Below are positions 8,955 to 17,031 of a DNA stretch of 64,000 nt, piece by piece. The position numbers were made by a program, and so were the translations under genes. The notes beneath the pieces are model-generated. The model was given only the letters and a program-made list of their open reading frames with translations, was not told the DNA's origin and did not search any database. The DNA lies in the NCBI GenBank assembly GCA_023433705.1, contig JAEYUC010000043.1, positions 62,001-126,000 of the forward strand, read 5' to 3'. Position 1 is the first letter of the stretch; each line of letters starts with the position of its first letter. This DNA comes from Pseudomonadota bacterium. GTDB taxonomy: Bacteria; Pseudomonadota; Gammaproteobacteria; Steroidobacterales; Steroidobacteraceae.

Positions 8955-11378
8955 ATGAGCATGGTCGCTTTCATCGTCTCCCCCGCCTGGCGCAGGCTGC
9001 GAAGGATCGCGGCCGCGGCGCTCGTCGTGTGCGCGGCGGCGGGCGTGGCGTTCTGGGCGATGTTGCCGAAGACGCTGTTCGATCAGCCGCTGTCGTACGT
9101 ACTGGAGGCGCGCGACGGCTCGTTGCTCGGCGCACGGATCGCTTCCGATGGCCAGTGGCGCTTTCCGGCGCGCGACACGGTGCCGGAGAAATTCCGGCGC
9201 GCGCTGATCGTGTTCGAGGACAAACGCTTCGAGGACCACCTCGGCGTGGACGCACTTGCCGTGGCGCGGGCGATGAAGCTGAACCTGCAGCAAGGGCGCG
9301 TCGTGAGCGGCGGCAGCACGATCACGATGCAGCTTGCCCGCCTTTCGCGCGCGGGCACCAACGGCGATGGGGACCGCACGCTGGGCGCCAAGATCATGGA
9401 GTCCCTGCTCGCGTTGCGGCTCGAAGCTGCTTACGACAAGGACGAGATCCTCAATTTCTACGCCGCGCACGCCCCGTTCGGCGGCAACGTGGTGGGCCTG
9501 GAAGCCGCGGCGTGGCGCTACTTCGGGCGCGACGCGGCGGCGCTGTCGTGGGCCGAGGCCGCGACACTCGCCGTGCTTCCTAACAACCCGTCGTTGGTCC
9601 ATCTCAAGCGCAATCGCGAGCGGCTCGAGGCCAAGCGCGACTTCGTGCTGCGCAAGCTGCACGCGGCCGGCGATCTCTCTGCGCTCGATCTCGAGCTCGC
9701 GCTGAGCGAACCGCTCACCGCCGCACCGCACGACCTGCCGGATCTCGCTCCGCATCTGCTCGAGACCCTGCGCGCGCAGTATCCCGACCGGCACCGCCTG
9801 GTCACGACGCTCGATGCGCGACTGCAAGCCGAGGCGACGCATCTCGTTCAGGAACACACCGCCAATCTCGCTCGGCAGAATGTCAACAACGCCGCCGCTT
9901 TGATCGTCGACAACACAACCTTCGAAGTGCTCGCCTATGTCGGCAACGGTGCCTGTCCCCTTTTGCCAGCAAAGGGGGGCAGCCCCCATTCGCTGGGAAA
10001 CGGGGGCTGCCCCCAATTCCAGGTGGACATCATCCGGCGGCCGCGGAGTACGGGGAGCATTCTCAAGCCGATGCTCTTTGCGGCGATGCTCGACGATGGG
10101 TCGCTCACGCCGCGCATGTTGCTGCCGGACGTGCCTACTCACTACGAGGGGTTCACGCCCGAGAACTTCGACCGGCAGTATCGCGGCGCGGTGCGCGCGG
10201 ACGAGGCGCTCGCGCATTCGCTCAACATTCCGGCGGTGCGCATGCTTAAGACCTACGGCATCGCGCGCTTCGCGGATGTGCTGCGCGACGCGGGCATGAC
10301 GACGCTCAGCCGGCCCGCCGACGACTACGGTCTCACGCTCATCCTCGGCGGCGCGGAGGGCAATCTCTGGGACATCACGTCGATGTACGCGGGCCTCACG
10401 CACATCGCGCGCGCGGGGCTTGCGGATCCGACGCCGCGCTTCCGTAGGCTCACGGCGCTGCGCGACGTGCCCTCCGCCGATCGCGTACCCTCGGCGATCT
10501 CGACGGGCGCGGCGTGGCTCACGCTCGCTACCTTGTTGGAGGTCCCGCGCCCCGGGGAAGAGAGTCACTGGAAGAACTTCGCGACGAGCCGGGCGATCGC
10601 GTGGAAGACCGGCACGAGCTGGGGCCTGCGCGACGGCTGGGCCGTCGGCACGACGAGCCGCCACACCATCGGCGTGTGGGTCGGCAATGCGACGGGCGAA
10701 GGACGGCCGGGACTCACGGGCTCGACCATGGCGGCGCCGCTGTTGTTCGCGCTGTTCAACAACCTGCCGTCGACGCGCTGGCTGGACGCGCCGACTCATG
10801 CCCTGAAGCAGATAGACGTGTGCGCGAACGACGGCTACCTCGCCACCGGGCAATGCAACTCCGACCGCATCCCGATCCCGAAGGACAGCCACTTCGCGCT
10901 GCTCAGCCCTCACAACCTGCGCGTGCATCTCGATGCGAAGAGCCAGCGGGTCGACGGGAGTTGCGAATCGCCGTCTCGCATGATCCACACCAACTGGTTC
11001 GTGCTTCCGCCGGCCGAGGAATATTGGTACCGCCGTGGTCATGCCGAATACCGGCCGCTGCCGGCGCTGCGCGCGGATTGTCAGGGCCAGGGCAAGGGCA
11101 GCACACCGGCGCTCGCGCTGATCTATCCAGACAAGAACGCCAGCGTGCTGATTCCCGACGAACTAGATGGCACGCGCGGCAGGACCGTTTTCGAGGCCGT
11201 CCATCGTCGCCGGGATGCCCGGATCTACTGGCATCTCGACGACCGATACCTTGGCGAAACGCACACTTTTCACCGGCAATCGTTGGACATGGACCCCGGC
11301 GAGCACATACTCACGCTCGTGGATGACGAGGGGGAACGCGTCGCACGACGTTTCCAGGTACTCGCCACGCGCAACTGA
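8955..11378 (+). CDS. pbpC: Penicillin-binding protein 1C
   Basis: Bifunctional peptidoglycan synthase of 807 residues. A single membrane helix (about 15-36) is followed by a GT51 glycosyltransferase with its catalytic Glu88 in FEDKRFEDH and GGSTITMQLAR. The transpeptidase has its SxxK serine at Ser368 (GSILKP), SLN, and K551-T-G. The C-terminal PBP1C domain ends the protein. About 30 residues before the active serine, an in-frame palindromic repeat (9951-10014) adds a Gly/Pro/Cys-rich segment absent from the usual family alignment. The start is uncertain: several ATGAG repeats lie at 8917-8960, and 8955 or 8961 could be used. It pairs with the upstream alpha-2-macroglobulin. Confidence 0.93.
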   Translation: MSMVAFIVSPAWRRLRRIAAAALVVCAAAGVAFWAMLPKTLFDQPLSYVLEARDGSLLGARIASDGQWRFPARDTVPEKFRRALIVFEDKRFEDHLGVDALAVARAMKLNLQQGRVVSGGSTITMQLARLSRAGTNGDGDRTLGAKIMESLLALRLEAAYDKDEILNFYAAHAPFGGNVVGLEAAAWRYFGRDAAALSWAEAATLAVLPNNPSLVHLKRNRERLEAKRDFVLRKLHAAGDLSALDLELALSEPLTAAPHDLPDLAPHLLETLRAQYPDRHRLVTTLDARLQAEATHLVQEHTANLARQNVNNAAALIVDNTTFEVLAYVGNGACPLLPAKGGSPHSLGNGGCPQFQVDIIRRPRSTGSILKPMLFAAMLDDGSLTPRMLLPDVPTHYEGFTPENFDRQYRGAVRADEALAHSLNIPAVRMLKTYGIARFADVLRDAGMTTLSRPADDYGLTLILGGAEGNLWDITSMYAGLTHIARAGLADPTPRFRRLTALRDVPSADRVPSAISTGAAWLTLATLLEVPRPGEESHWKNFATSRAIAWKTGTSWGLRDGWAVGTTSRHTIGVWVGNATGEGRPGLTGSTMAAPLLFALFNNLPSTRWLDAPTHALKQIDVCANDGYLATGQCNSDRIPIPKDSHFALLSPHNLRVHLDAKSQRVDGSCESPSRMIHTNWFVLPPAEEYWYRRGHAEYRPLPALRADCQGQGKGSTPALALIYPDKNASVLIPDELDGTRGRTVFEAVHRRRDARIYWHLDDRYLGETHTFHRQSLDMDPGEHILTLVDDEGERVARRFQVLATRN
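9951..10014. repeat. REP-like palindrome inserted in frame in pbpC
   Basis: The 13-bp arms GGGGGCAGCCCCC (9975-9987) and GGGGGCTGCCCCC (10002-10014) are perfect inverted repeats around a 14-base loop. A second hairpin, CCCCTTTTGC/GCAAAGGGG, lies at 9957-9977. The start GCCTGTCCCC and the core GCTGGGAAACG recur at 20263-20298. The reading frame stays open through it. Confidence 0.75.
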
Positions 11379-11396
11379 GCCACCACCGAGGCTGCC

Positions 11397-12251
11397 GTGT
11401 TTGATGGGTTCACGCTGAAGCACGTCGAGACCGACGAGGTCACCATCCGCCTGCGCATGGGCGGCTCCGGTCCGCCGCTGTTGCTACTGCATGGCTTTCC
11501 GCAGACTCACGCGATGTGGTCGAAGGTGGCACCCCGCCTTGCGGAGCACTACACGGTAGTTTGTCCCGACCTGCGCGGTTACGGCGGCAGCAGCAAGCCC
11601 GAGTCCTCCGCGAATCACGAGACGTATTCCAAGCGCGCGATGGCGCGCGACCAGCTCGAGGTCATGAAGCAGCTGGGCTTCGACAAGTTCCACGTCGCGG
11701 GACACGATCGCGGTGGCCGCTGCGCTTATCGGCTCGCGCTCGACTCGCCGGCCGCGGTCACCAAACTAGCTGTGCTCGACATCGTCCCCACCGGCGACGC
11801 GCTGCGCCGCGCGGACTGGAAGTTCGGCATGGGTTACTGGCACTGGTTCTTTCTCGCGCAGCCGCATCCGCTGCCCGAGCGCGTGCTGAGCGCGGATCCG
11901 GTCGCGCTGCTGTTCCGCCACGGGCAGGCCTTCTCGGATCACGACGCGTACGAGGACTTCCTGCAGAACGCGCGCGACCCGGCGGCCATCCACGCCATGT
12001 GCGAGGACTATCGCGCGGCGGTCAGCGTCGATTTCCAGCAGGACCAGGCCGATCGCGGGACCCGCAAGATCGAATGCCCCACCCTGGTGTTGTGGGGCGC
12101 CAGGGGTGTCATACCGAAGTGGTACGACCCCGTGGGCATCTGGAAGGACTGGGCGAGCAACGTGCGCGGGGAGGACATCGACAGCGGTCACATGCTCGCC
12201 GAGGAGGCGCCCGATGCTACCTACCAGGCCCTCCGCAAGTTCTTTGCTTGA
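11397..12251 (+). CDS. Alpha/beta hydrolase, haloacetate (fluoroacetate) dehalogenase type
   Basis: Soluble 284-residue hydrolase starting at GTG 11397. It carries the oxyanion motif LHGFPQT (31-37), the nucleophile Asp104 in GHDRGGR with Arg105 and Arg108, the acid Asp128 in LDIVPT, and His265 in SGHML. The paired His149-Trp150 (YWHWFF) matches the halide-binding residues of fluoroacetate dehalogenases. Together these favour a haloacetate dehalogenase over an epoxide hydrolase; the natural substrate is unknown and many homologues act on other small acids. It stands just after pbpC (18 bases) and before a palindromic repeat. Confidence 0.85.
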   Translation: MFDGFTLKHVETDEVTIRLRMGGSGPPLLLLHGFPQTHAMWSKVAPRLAEHYTVVCPDLRGYGGSSKPESSANHETYSKRAMARDQLEVMKQLGFDKFHVAGHDRGGRCAYRLALDSPAAVTKLAVLDIVPTGDALRRADWKFGMGYWHWFFLAQPHPLPERVLSADPVALLFRHGQAFSDHDAYEDFLQNARDPAAIHAMCEDYRAAVSVDFQQDQADRGTRKIECPTLVLWGARGVIPKWYDPVGIWKDWASNVRGEDIDSGHMLAEEAPDATYQALRKFFA

Positions 12252-12253
12252 TC

Positions 12254-12320
12254 GGGGACAGATTTATTTTCGGCAGACTTAAATCTGTCCCCGTTATCTG
12301 GCACAAATAAATCTGTCCCC
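12254..12320. repeat. REP-like inverted repeat, GGGGACAG family
   Basis: GGGGACAGATTTATTT (12254-12269) is exactly inverted at 12305-12320, and an inner copy TAAATCTGTCCCC lies at 12280-12292. It separates the convergent hydrolase and Lys-rich genes and could fold as a terminator-like hairpin in either direction. The TGTCCCC-A-ATT end resembles the other repeats of this window. Confidence 0.75.
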
Positions 12321-12322
12321 AA

Positions 12323-12610
12323 TTACCGCCGGCGCCTTAGGGCCGGATCTTCTCCCTTCGCGCGGCGGCGCCCCGCCGCCTCCGCGGCAATCAGCGAGCG
12401 TGCCTCGTCCTTGGATTTCGGGCGAGCCCGCACGGCGGCCTTCTCCACGTCGTTGTTTTCGAGGTACTGCTTCGTGCGCTTGCGGTAGCGGCGCGCGGCT
12501 TCGTAATCGCCCTCGCCCTGGACCTTCGATTTCGTCTTCCCTTTTGCCTTCAGCTTCATGCTCGCCATCTTCGTCTTCATCTTCGACTTCGCTTTGGCTG
12601 GCTTCTTCAC
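12323..12610 (-). CDS. Lysine/arginine-rich small protein, 95 aa
   Basis: GTG start at 12608-12610 with GGAGG six bases upstream. Residues 1-30 are almost all Lys, Met, Ala and Thr (repeated K-x-K), followed by a charged helical region (YEAARRYRKRTKQYLENNDVE) and a basic tail. Such Lys-rich tails often bind nucleic acid, but no domain is recognised and the function is unknown. Confidence 0.6.
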   Translation of the reverse strand: MKKPAKAKSKMKTKMASMKLKAKGKTKSKVQGEGDYEAARRYRKRTKQYLENNDVEKAAVRARPKSKDEARSLIAAEAAGRRRAKGEDPALRRRR

Positions 12611-12737
12611 GTCACACCTCCGGGGTCGACATTTCAGCCGAAAACGAGCGGGTTGGACGCGCCGAGCGGCCGTGTCCTACGCCGTTTTCAGTCCCCGCGA
12701 AACTTCGCGGATTCGCCCGCTCGGGCAGACTCACCCC

Positions 12738-12941
12738 ATGGCACTGATGCGACCCATGAGACTCGAAGACGGCCGGCGCACGTTCCGTGAGCTGTCCGCG
12801 GTCGGCATTTCCGCGGCGGAGTTCGACCAGTTCAAACTGGATCGGCTGCTGGAGCTGCGCGCGGTGATCGACACTCTGCGCCACGAGAATTACTCGTCGT
12901 CGCTCGACGACAGGCCAGAGCGGGGCCCCGAACCCGTCTAG
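12738..12941 (+). CDS. Possible small protein, 67 aa
   Basis: The frame has the strong third-position G/C bias seen in the neighbouring genes and a sensible helical composition (ELSAVGISAAEFDQFKLDRLLELRAV). No ribosome site is evident, and three in-frame ATG codons (12738, 12747, 12756) compete. No homologue is recognised. It may be a real small gene just before the response regulator. Confidence 0.45.
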   Translation: MALMRPMRLEDGRRTFRELSAVGISAAEFDQFKLDRLLELRAVIDTLRHENYSSSLDDRPERGPEPV

Positions 12942-13026
12942 TAAGGCTCGTTTCGTACCCCGGTTTGCTTCACAATACGCGTCCCTCGCGTATTCACAGG
13001 CTATCTGTCCGGGTCATACGCATCAT

Positions 13027-13425
13027 ATGAACGCGCCTCCACTGCGAGTCCTCATCGCCGAAGACAACGACGACCTGCGTGACCTCCTGGTCACCCTCGT
13101 ATCCGCCGAGCCCGACCTGCGTTGCGTGGGAACCGCGAACGACGTCGATACCGTCATCGCGAGCACCACGGAACAGAAAGCCGACGTGCTGGTGCTCGAT
13201 CTGGAACTGCAGGGCCGCTCGAGCATCGACGTGCTCAAGACCGTGCGCGGCAACGGCAGCAAGATAACCATCGTGGTGTTCTCGGGGCATGCGCACCCGG
13301 AGATGATCCGCCACACGCTCGCGGCGGGCGCCGACGCTTACGTCCCGAAGAGCGGCGACTTCGAACTACTGCTGGACGCGATCCGCGACAAGCGCGCGAC
13401 CACGGGCGGCACAGCCCACCCGTGA
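13027..13425 (+). CDS. Single-domain response regulator
   Basis: 132 residues forming one receiver domain and nothing else. Acidic pocket Glu12/Asp13, phospho-acceptor Asp58 (VLVLDLEL), switch Ser86 (FSGH) and Lys108 (VPKSG) are all present. With no output domain it probably acts by protein contact or as a phosphate sink. It heads a stretch with two further regulators and one soluble kinase within 4 kb. No ribosome site is visible before ATG 13027. Confidence 0.9.
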   Translation: MNAPPLRVLIAEDNDDLRDLLVTLVSAEPDLRCVGTANDVDTVIASTTEQKADVLVLDLELQGRSSIDVLKTVRGNGSKITIVVFSGHAHPEMIRHTLAAGADAYVPKSGDFELLLDAIRDKRATTGGTAHP

Positions 13426-13433
13426 TCGCGCAC

Positions 13434-13454
13434 CGCGCCCCATCCCTGGGCGCG
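13434..13454. terminator. Hairpin between convergent genes
   Basis: CGCGCCC (13434-13440) pairs with GGGCGCG (13448-13454) around CATCCCT. It lies between the convergent response-regulator and outer-membrane protein genes and may terminate both, although no T-run follows. Confidence 0.4.
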
Positions 13455-13465
13455 TCCCTACCTGG

Positions 13466-14044
13466 TTAGAAGCGCCACGCGCCGGTAAGCCAGATCGCGT
13501 CGGTGTCATCCAGCCCCTGCAGGTCGAACCGCTCGTATTCCAGCCGCACGTTGATGTGGTCGAGCAGATCGAGGCCAATGCCCGCGCCATACACGAAGTC
13601 CTCGGACTCCTCGTCGAATTCGACGCGGCCGCCGGCGACCGTCTCGGTCCCGAGGTTGGCGTCGTAGAAGTAATACCCCAGCCGGCCGTACACCTCGAAC
13701 AGCCCGAGCGGAATCGTCGCGACCACATAAGGCGCGAACCCATCCACCGATGCGTCGAGATTGAAACCCGGCACCACCTCGCCCGAGGGCTCACCCAGGT
13801 TGATGTACGCGACTTCGAACGCGATAATCTCGTTGAAGCGCCAGCCGCCGAACACCTTGTACGCCGTATCGCCCTCGTCCCAGTCGTCGACCACCGGTCC
13901 CACCGCCTGGACGTCGTCGATCTGCGCGTTGAATCGCCCCACGCCGGCGCCGGCATAGAAACCTTCGGGATTGTCCGCATACGCCGCCGGAGCGAGCGCG
14001 CCCAGGGCAAATGTCGCGAGCAACATTGCGAGCTTGCATTTCAT
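13466..14044 (-). CDS. Outer-membrane beta-barrel protein (OmpA/OmpW-like porin family)
   Basis: 192 residues. A signal peptide ends at about residue 23 (PAAYA before DNPEGFYAGAG). The mature part is an alternating beta-strand barrel closing on an aromatic C-terminus (TGAWRF), the usual outer-membrane assembly signal. It lacks a peptidoglycan-binding OmpA domain, so it is a small eight-stranded barrel of the outer-membrane beta-barrel family. ATG 14044 is chosen because it opens the signal peptide and has AGGA nine bases upstream. Function beyond envelope structure is not known. Confidence 0.85.
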   Translation of the reverse strand: MKCKLAMLLATFALGALAPAAYADNPEGFYAGAGVGRFNAQIDDVQAVGPVVDDWDEGDTAYKVFGGWRFNEIIAFEVAYINLGEPSGEVVPGFNLDASVDGFAPYVVATIPLGLFEVYGRLGYYFYDANLGTETVAGGRVEFDEESEDFVYGAGIGLDLLDHINVRLEYERFDLQGLDDTDAIWLTGAWRF

Positions 14045-14334
14045 GAGTTGGTCCTCGAGCCTGTTGTGACGCGCGCAAACTACTGCGACCGTCGCGGCGC
14101 AACACCCGGGAACCGCCACGCCTCGCTGTGGGGAGCGTCCGTCGGCGCGATTCCGCGCGGTTGTCCGTCGGCAGCGATCGAAGACGCGGCGCGCGCGCAA
14201 CGTCGGCCGGCCACGACGACGGAGCATTCCGACCGGCGACGAAGTAATACGGCGACTCGCTGGGCCGCGATACGGGCGCATCCTTCCCGGCCAAACCCCC
14301 AAGGAATCTTTGCAACGCCAGCGAGGAGACGACC

Positions 14335-15006
14335 GTGGCATCCGATGTCTCTCAACAGACTTTTCCCTTCGCACTGCCCGAGCTGCCGTACCCTTACGAG
14401 GCGCTCGAGCCGCACATCGATGCGCAGACGATGCGCATCCATCACGACAAGCATCACAAGACCTACGTCGACAAGCTCAACGAGGCGCTCGAGCCGGAAC
14501 GCACGCTGCACTCGCGCCCGCTGATCACGCTGTTGCGCGACGTGGCCAAACTACCCGCGGCGGTGCAGACGGCGGTGCGCAACAACGGCGGCGGCCATCT
14601 CAATCACGACATCTTCTGGAACTGCCTCGCGCCCGCGGCCGGACACACTCCCGGCGGCGCGCTCGGCGATGCGCTCCAGCGCCGCTTCGGCTCGTTCGAC
14701 AATTTCCGCAAGCGGTTTTCCGAGACCGCGGCCAAACAGTTCTCGAACGGCTGGACCGCGCTGTCATTCGAGCACGTGACGCGACAGCTCGACATCGTCT
14801 CGCTCAAGGATCACGAGGTGCTCAAGCCCGGCGAGAGAACCTGCATCCTGATCCTCGACGTCTGGGAGCACGCCTATTACCTCAAGTACCAGAACCGCCG
14901 TCCCGACTTCATCGAAGCGTTCTGGAACGTGGTGAACTGGGCGCACGCACAGGACCTCTACGACCACGCGAGCGCGGCGCCCGCCAGATCGCGCGCTGTC
15001 GGCTGA
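14335..15006 (+). CDS. Superoxide dismutase, Fe/Mn family, His type
   Basis: Dismutates superoxide to oxygen and peroxide. The GTG start follows GAGGAG. The 223-residue protein has the four metal ligands His36 (MRIHHDKHH), His91 (LNHDIFW), Asp175 and His179 (DVWEHAYY). Two outer-sphere positions are unusual for a gammaproteobacterium: the residue aligned with Gln146 of E. coli MnSOD is His160 (LKDHEV), and the second tryptophan of GWxW is alanine (GWTAL). Both are features of archaeal-type iron or cambialistic enzymes, so metal use cannot be read as SodA or SodB. A divergent 290-base gap precedes it and shows no other gene. Confidence 0.92.
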   Translation: MASDVSQQTFPFALPELPYPYEALEPHIDAQTMRIHHDKHHKTYVDKLNEALEPERTLHSRPLITLLRDVAKLPAAVQTAVRNNGGGHLNHDIFWNCLAPAAGHTPGGALGDALQRRFGSFDNFRKRFSETAAKQFSNGWTALSFEHVTRQLDIVSLKDHEVLKPGERTCILILDVWEHAYYLKYQNRRPDFIEAFWNVVNWAHAQDLYDHASAAPARSRAVG

Positions 15007-15134
15007 GCCCAGGGAGTGTAGGATTGCGCTGACGTCGGTACCGCCGGAACACCGGACAGGTGCGCGTTCTGACAAATGTATTCTTCGGCCCCATGCACGA
15101 GAGAACACAGCAGGTTGTGGAGACATCCCGGCCC

Positions 15135-15773
15135 ATGAATCGCACCAGAGTCATGATCGTGGATGACCATCAGGTCGTCCGTGCCGGCCTACGAACGATG
15201 ATCAACGGACAACCGGACCTGGCCGTGGTGGCCGAAGCAGGTTCGGGCCGTGAAGCGATGGAGCAACTCCGTCAGCACACGATCGAAGTGCTGCTGCTGG
15301 ATCTATCTCTTCCCGACGTGTCCGGCCTCGACGTGCTCAAGCACGCCAAGGCGCACTACGAATCGGTGGGCGTGCTCATCCTGAGCGCATTCCCCGAAGC
15401 GCAGTACGGCCTCAACGTCTTGCGCGGCGGCGCGAGCGGTTTCGTCGGCAAGGGCACGGAGGAATCCGAGCTGTTCCGCGCGATCCGCACCGTGGCGCGC
15501 GGCGGCCGTTACGTGGGTCCCGATCTCGCGGACCTGCTCGTGGCAGGCGTGCGAGGCGATCCGAACGCCCCGCTTCATAGCATCCTCTCCGAACGCGAGT
15601 TCCAGATCTTCTGCAAGCTCGCGCAAGGCGAATCGGTGTCGGAGATTGCGAGTCGTCTTTTCCTGAGCGTGAAGACGGTCAGCACCTACCGAAGCCGTAT
15701 CCTCGAGAAGATGTCCATGAAGAGTAACGCCGACATAACCACTTATGCGCTGCGAAATAACCTCGTTCAATAG
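15135..15773 (+). CDS. LuxR/FixJ-type response regulator
   Basis: 212 residues: receiver domain 3-120 (Asp10-Asp11, phospho-acceptor Asp56 in LLLDLSLP) and a LuxR-type helix-turn-helix at 145-205 (LSEREFQIFCKLAQG and VKTVSTYRSRILEKM). It binds DNA as a transcription regulator when phosphorylated. Start ATG 15135 is chosen because the receiver begins directly after it; ATG 15093 is in frame, and GGAGA at 15118 is rather far. The soluble histidine kinase 500 bases downstream on the other strand is the likely partner, as NarX-type kinases usually pair with LuxR-type regulators. Confidence 0.92.
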   Translation: MNRTRVMIVDDHQVVRAGLRTMINGQPDLAVVAEAGSGREAMEQLRQHTIEVLLLDLSLPDVSGLDVLKHAKAHYESVGVLILSAFPEAQYGLNVLRGGASGFVGKGTEESELFRAIRTVARGGRYVGPDLADLLVAGVRGDPNAPLHSILSEREFQIFCKLAQGESVSEIASRLFLSVKTVSTYRSRILEKMSMKSNADITTYALRNNLVQ

Positions 15774-15792
15774 TTTGTTCGACTGAACGGAC

Positions 15793-16293
15793 ATGGACGG
15801 GCTGATGCAGCACGAGCAGCAAACGGGCCAGGCGACAACGTTTTCCGTACCTCGCTCGGCACCGGGCAACGTACCCCGCAAGAACGGCGTGCCGGGCACT
15901 CCGCTGCGGATCTTCCTCGTGGAGGATTCGCCGCTCCTGCGCGGGCGCCTCGAAAACATGCTTTCGCAGCATGCGTCCTTCAAGGTGACGGGACTGGCGG
16001 CCGCCGAATCCGAGGCGGTCGAGAAGCTCGATACGATCCCCTACGACGTGATCGTGGTCGACGTGGAACTGCGGCCCGGCAGCGGCATCGGCGTCATCCG
16101 CCAGGCGCGCGCGAAGAACAAGGACGCGGGGAAAGACGGCGGCCACGTGTGGATCATCGTGCTCACCAACTACGACCTGCCGACGGTGCGCGAGCGCTGC
16201 ATGCAGGCCGGCGCCGATCACTTCCTCGACAAGATGCGCGAGATCGATCAGCTCATTCCGATCCTGCAGGGGATCGCGGGGCGTAAGCCCTGA
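15793..16293 (+). CDS. Receiver-domain response regulator with N-terminal extension
   Basis: 166 residues: about 37 poorly structured residues, then one receiver (Glu44-Asp45, phospho-acceptor Asp90 in IVVDVEL, LTNYD switch, Lys in FLDKM). No output domain. It begins 19 bases after the LuxR-type regulator, so the two are probably co-transcribed, and its last 41 bases overlap the end of the convergent kinase gene. A second in-frame ATG at 15805 is possible. It may compete for phosphate with the LuxR-type regulator. Confidence 0.88.
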   Translation: MDGLMQHEQQTGQATTFSVPRSAPGNVPRKNGVPGTPLRIFLVEDSPLLRGRLENMLSQHASFKVTGLAAAESEAVEKLDTIPYDVIVVDVELRPGSGIGVIRQARAKNKDAGKDGGHVWIIVLTNYDLPTVRERCMQAGADHFLDKMREIDQLIPILQGIAGRKP

Positions 16294-16987
16294 CCCGGCT
16301 GCCCTGCCCGGGCGCGATCTCGACCTCCAACGTTCCCCCGATGCCCTGCATGCGCTGACGCATGCCGATTGTCGTACGCGCGGTGCCCGAGTGCGTCGTA
16401 TCGCCGTCGTCGCCGATTTCCATCAGGTAACCGTCGCCTTCCGCCTCGAGTACGAGCTCCACGTGTTTGGCGCTACCGCGCGCGAACACGTTGTTGAGCG
16501 AATCCTGCGCGACGCGGAACAACACGAGCTGTTCCTCGGGAGAAAGTTCGAGCGGCTCCTCGGGCAACGTGCCGACGTATTCGATGCCCGCGCGGCTGCA
16601 CTGCTCCTCGAAATAGCTGCGCAGCGCCACCGCCAGGCCGAAGTGATCGAGCAGCGACGGCCGCAGGTTCTCGACGACGCGCCGCTTGAGCACCATCGCC
16701 TGGTTGAGCATCTGCACCACCGACTGGAATTTCTCGTGACTCTCGGCGTCGAGATCCTTCCCGATGCGCGCGCTCAGCCACGCCATGTCCATCTTCGCCG
16801 CGGTGATCATGCCGCCCAGCTCGTCGTGCAGCAGCTTGGCGAGCGCGGAGCGCTCCGCTTCCACCGACGTCTGGAGATGTGCCGATAACGACGAAAGCTC
16901 TTCGGTTCGCGCCGCGACTTCCGATTCGATATCCCGCGTGCGCGCCGTAGTCGCCGGGCGCTCGCCCGACTTCTTCGCGACTGCCAT
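16253..16987 (-). CDS. Soluble NarX-type sensor histidine kinase
   Basis: 244 residues without membrane segment or sensor domain. A short coiled coil (20-50) leads into a HisKA_3 dimerisation domain with the phosphorylated His54 (KLLHDELGG). The HATPase follows, with an N-box in QDSLNN, GDDGD as G1 box, and IGMRQRMQGIGG. It probably gets its signal from a partner protein. It is convergent with, and overlaps, the receiver gene 15793-16293. ATG 16987 is preferred to the TTG one codon earlier. Confidence 0.9.
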   Translation of the reverse strand: MAVAKKSGERPATTARTRDIESEVAARTEELSSLSAHLQTSVEAERSALAKLLHDELGGMITAAKMDMAWLSARIGKDLDAESHEKFQSVVQMLNQAMVLKRRVVENLRPSLLDHFGLAVALRSYFEEQCSRAGIEYVGTLPEEPLELSPEEQLVLFRVAQDSLNNVFARGSAKHVELVLEAEGDGYLMEIGDDGDTTHSGTARTTIGMRQRMQGIGGTLEVEIAPGQGSRVRAYAPRSPAGSE

Positions 16988-17031
16988 CAAAACCCCCGCA
17001 AGCCCCTCATCGAGAGCTACAAATCAATAGA

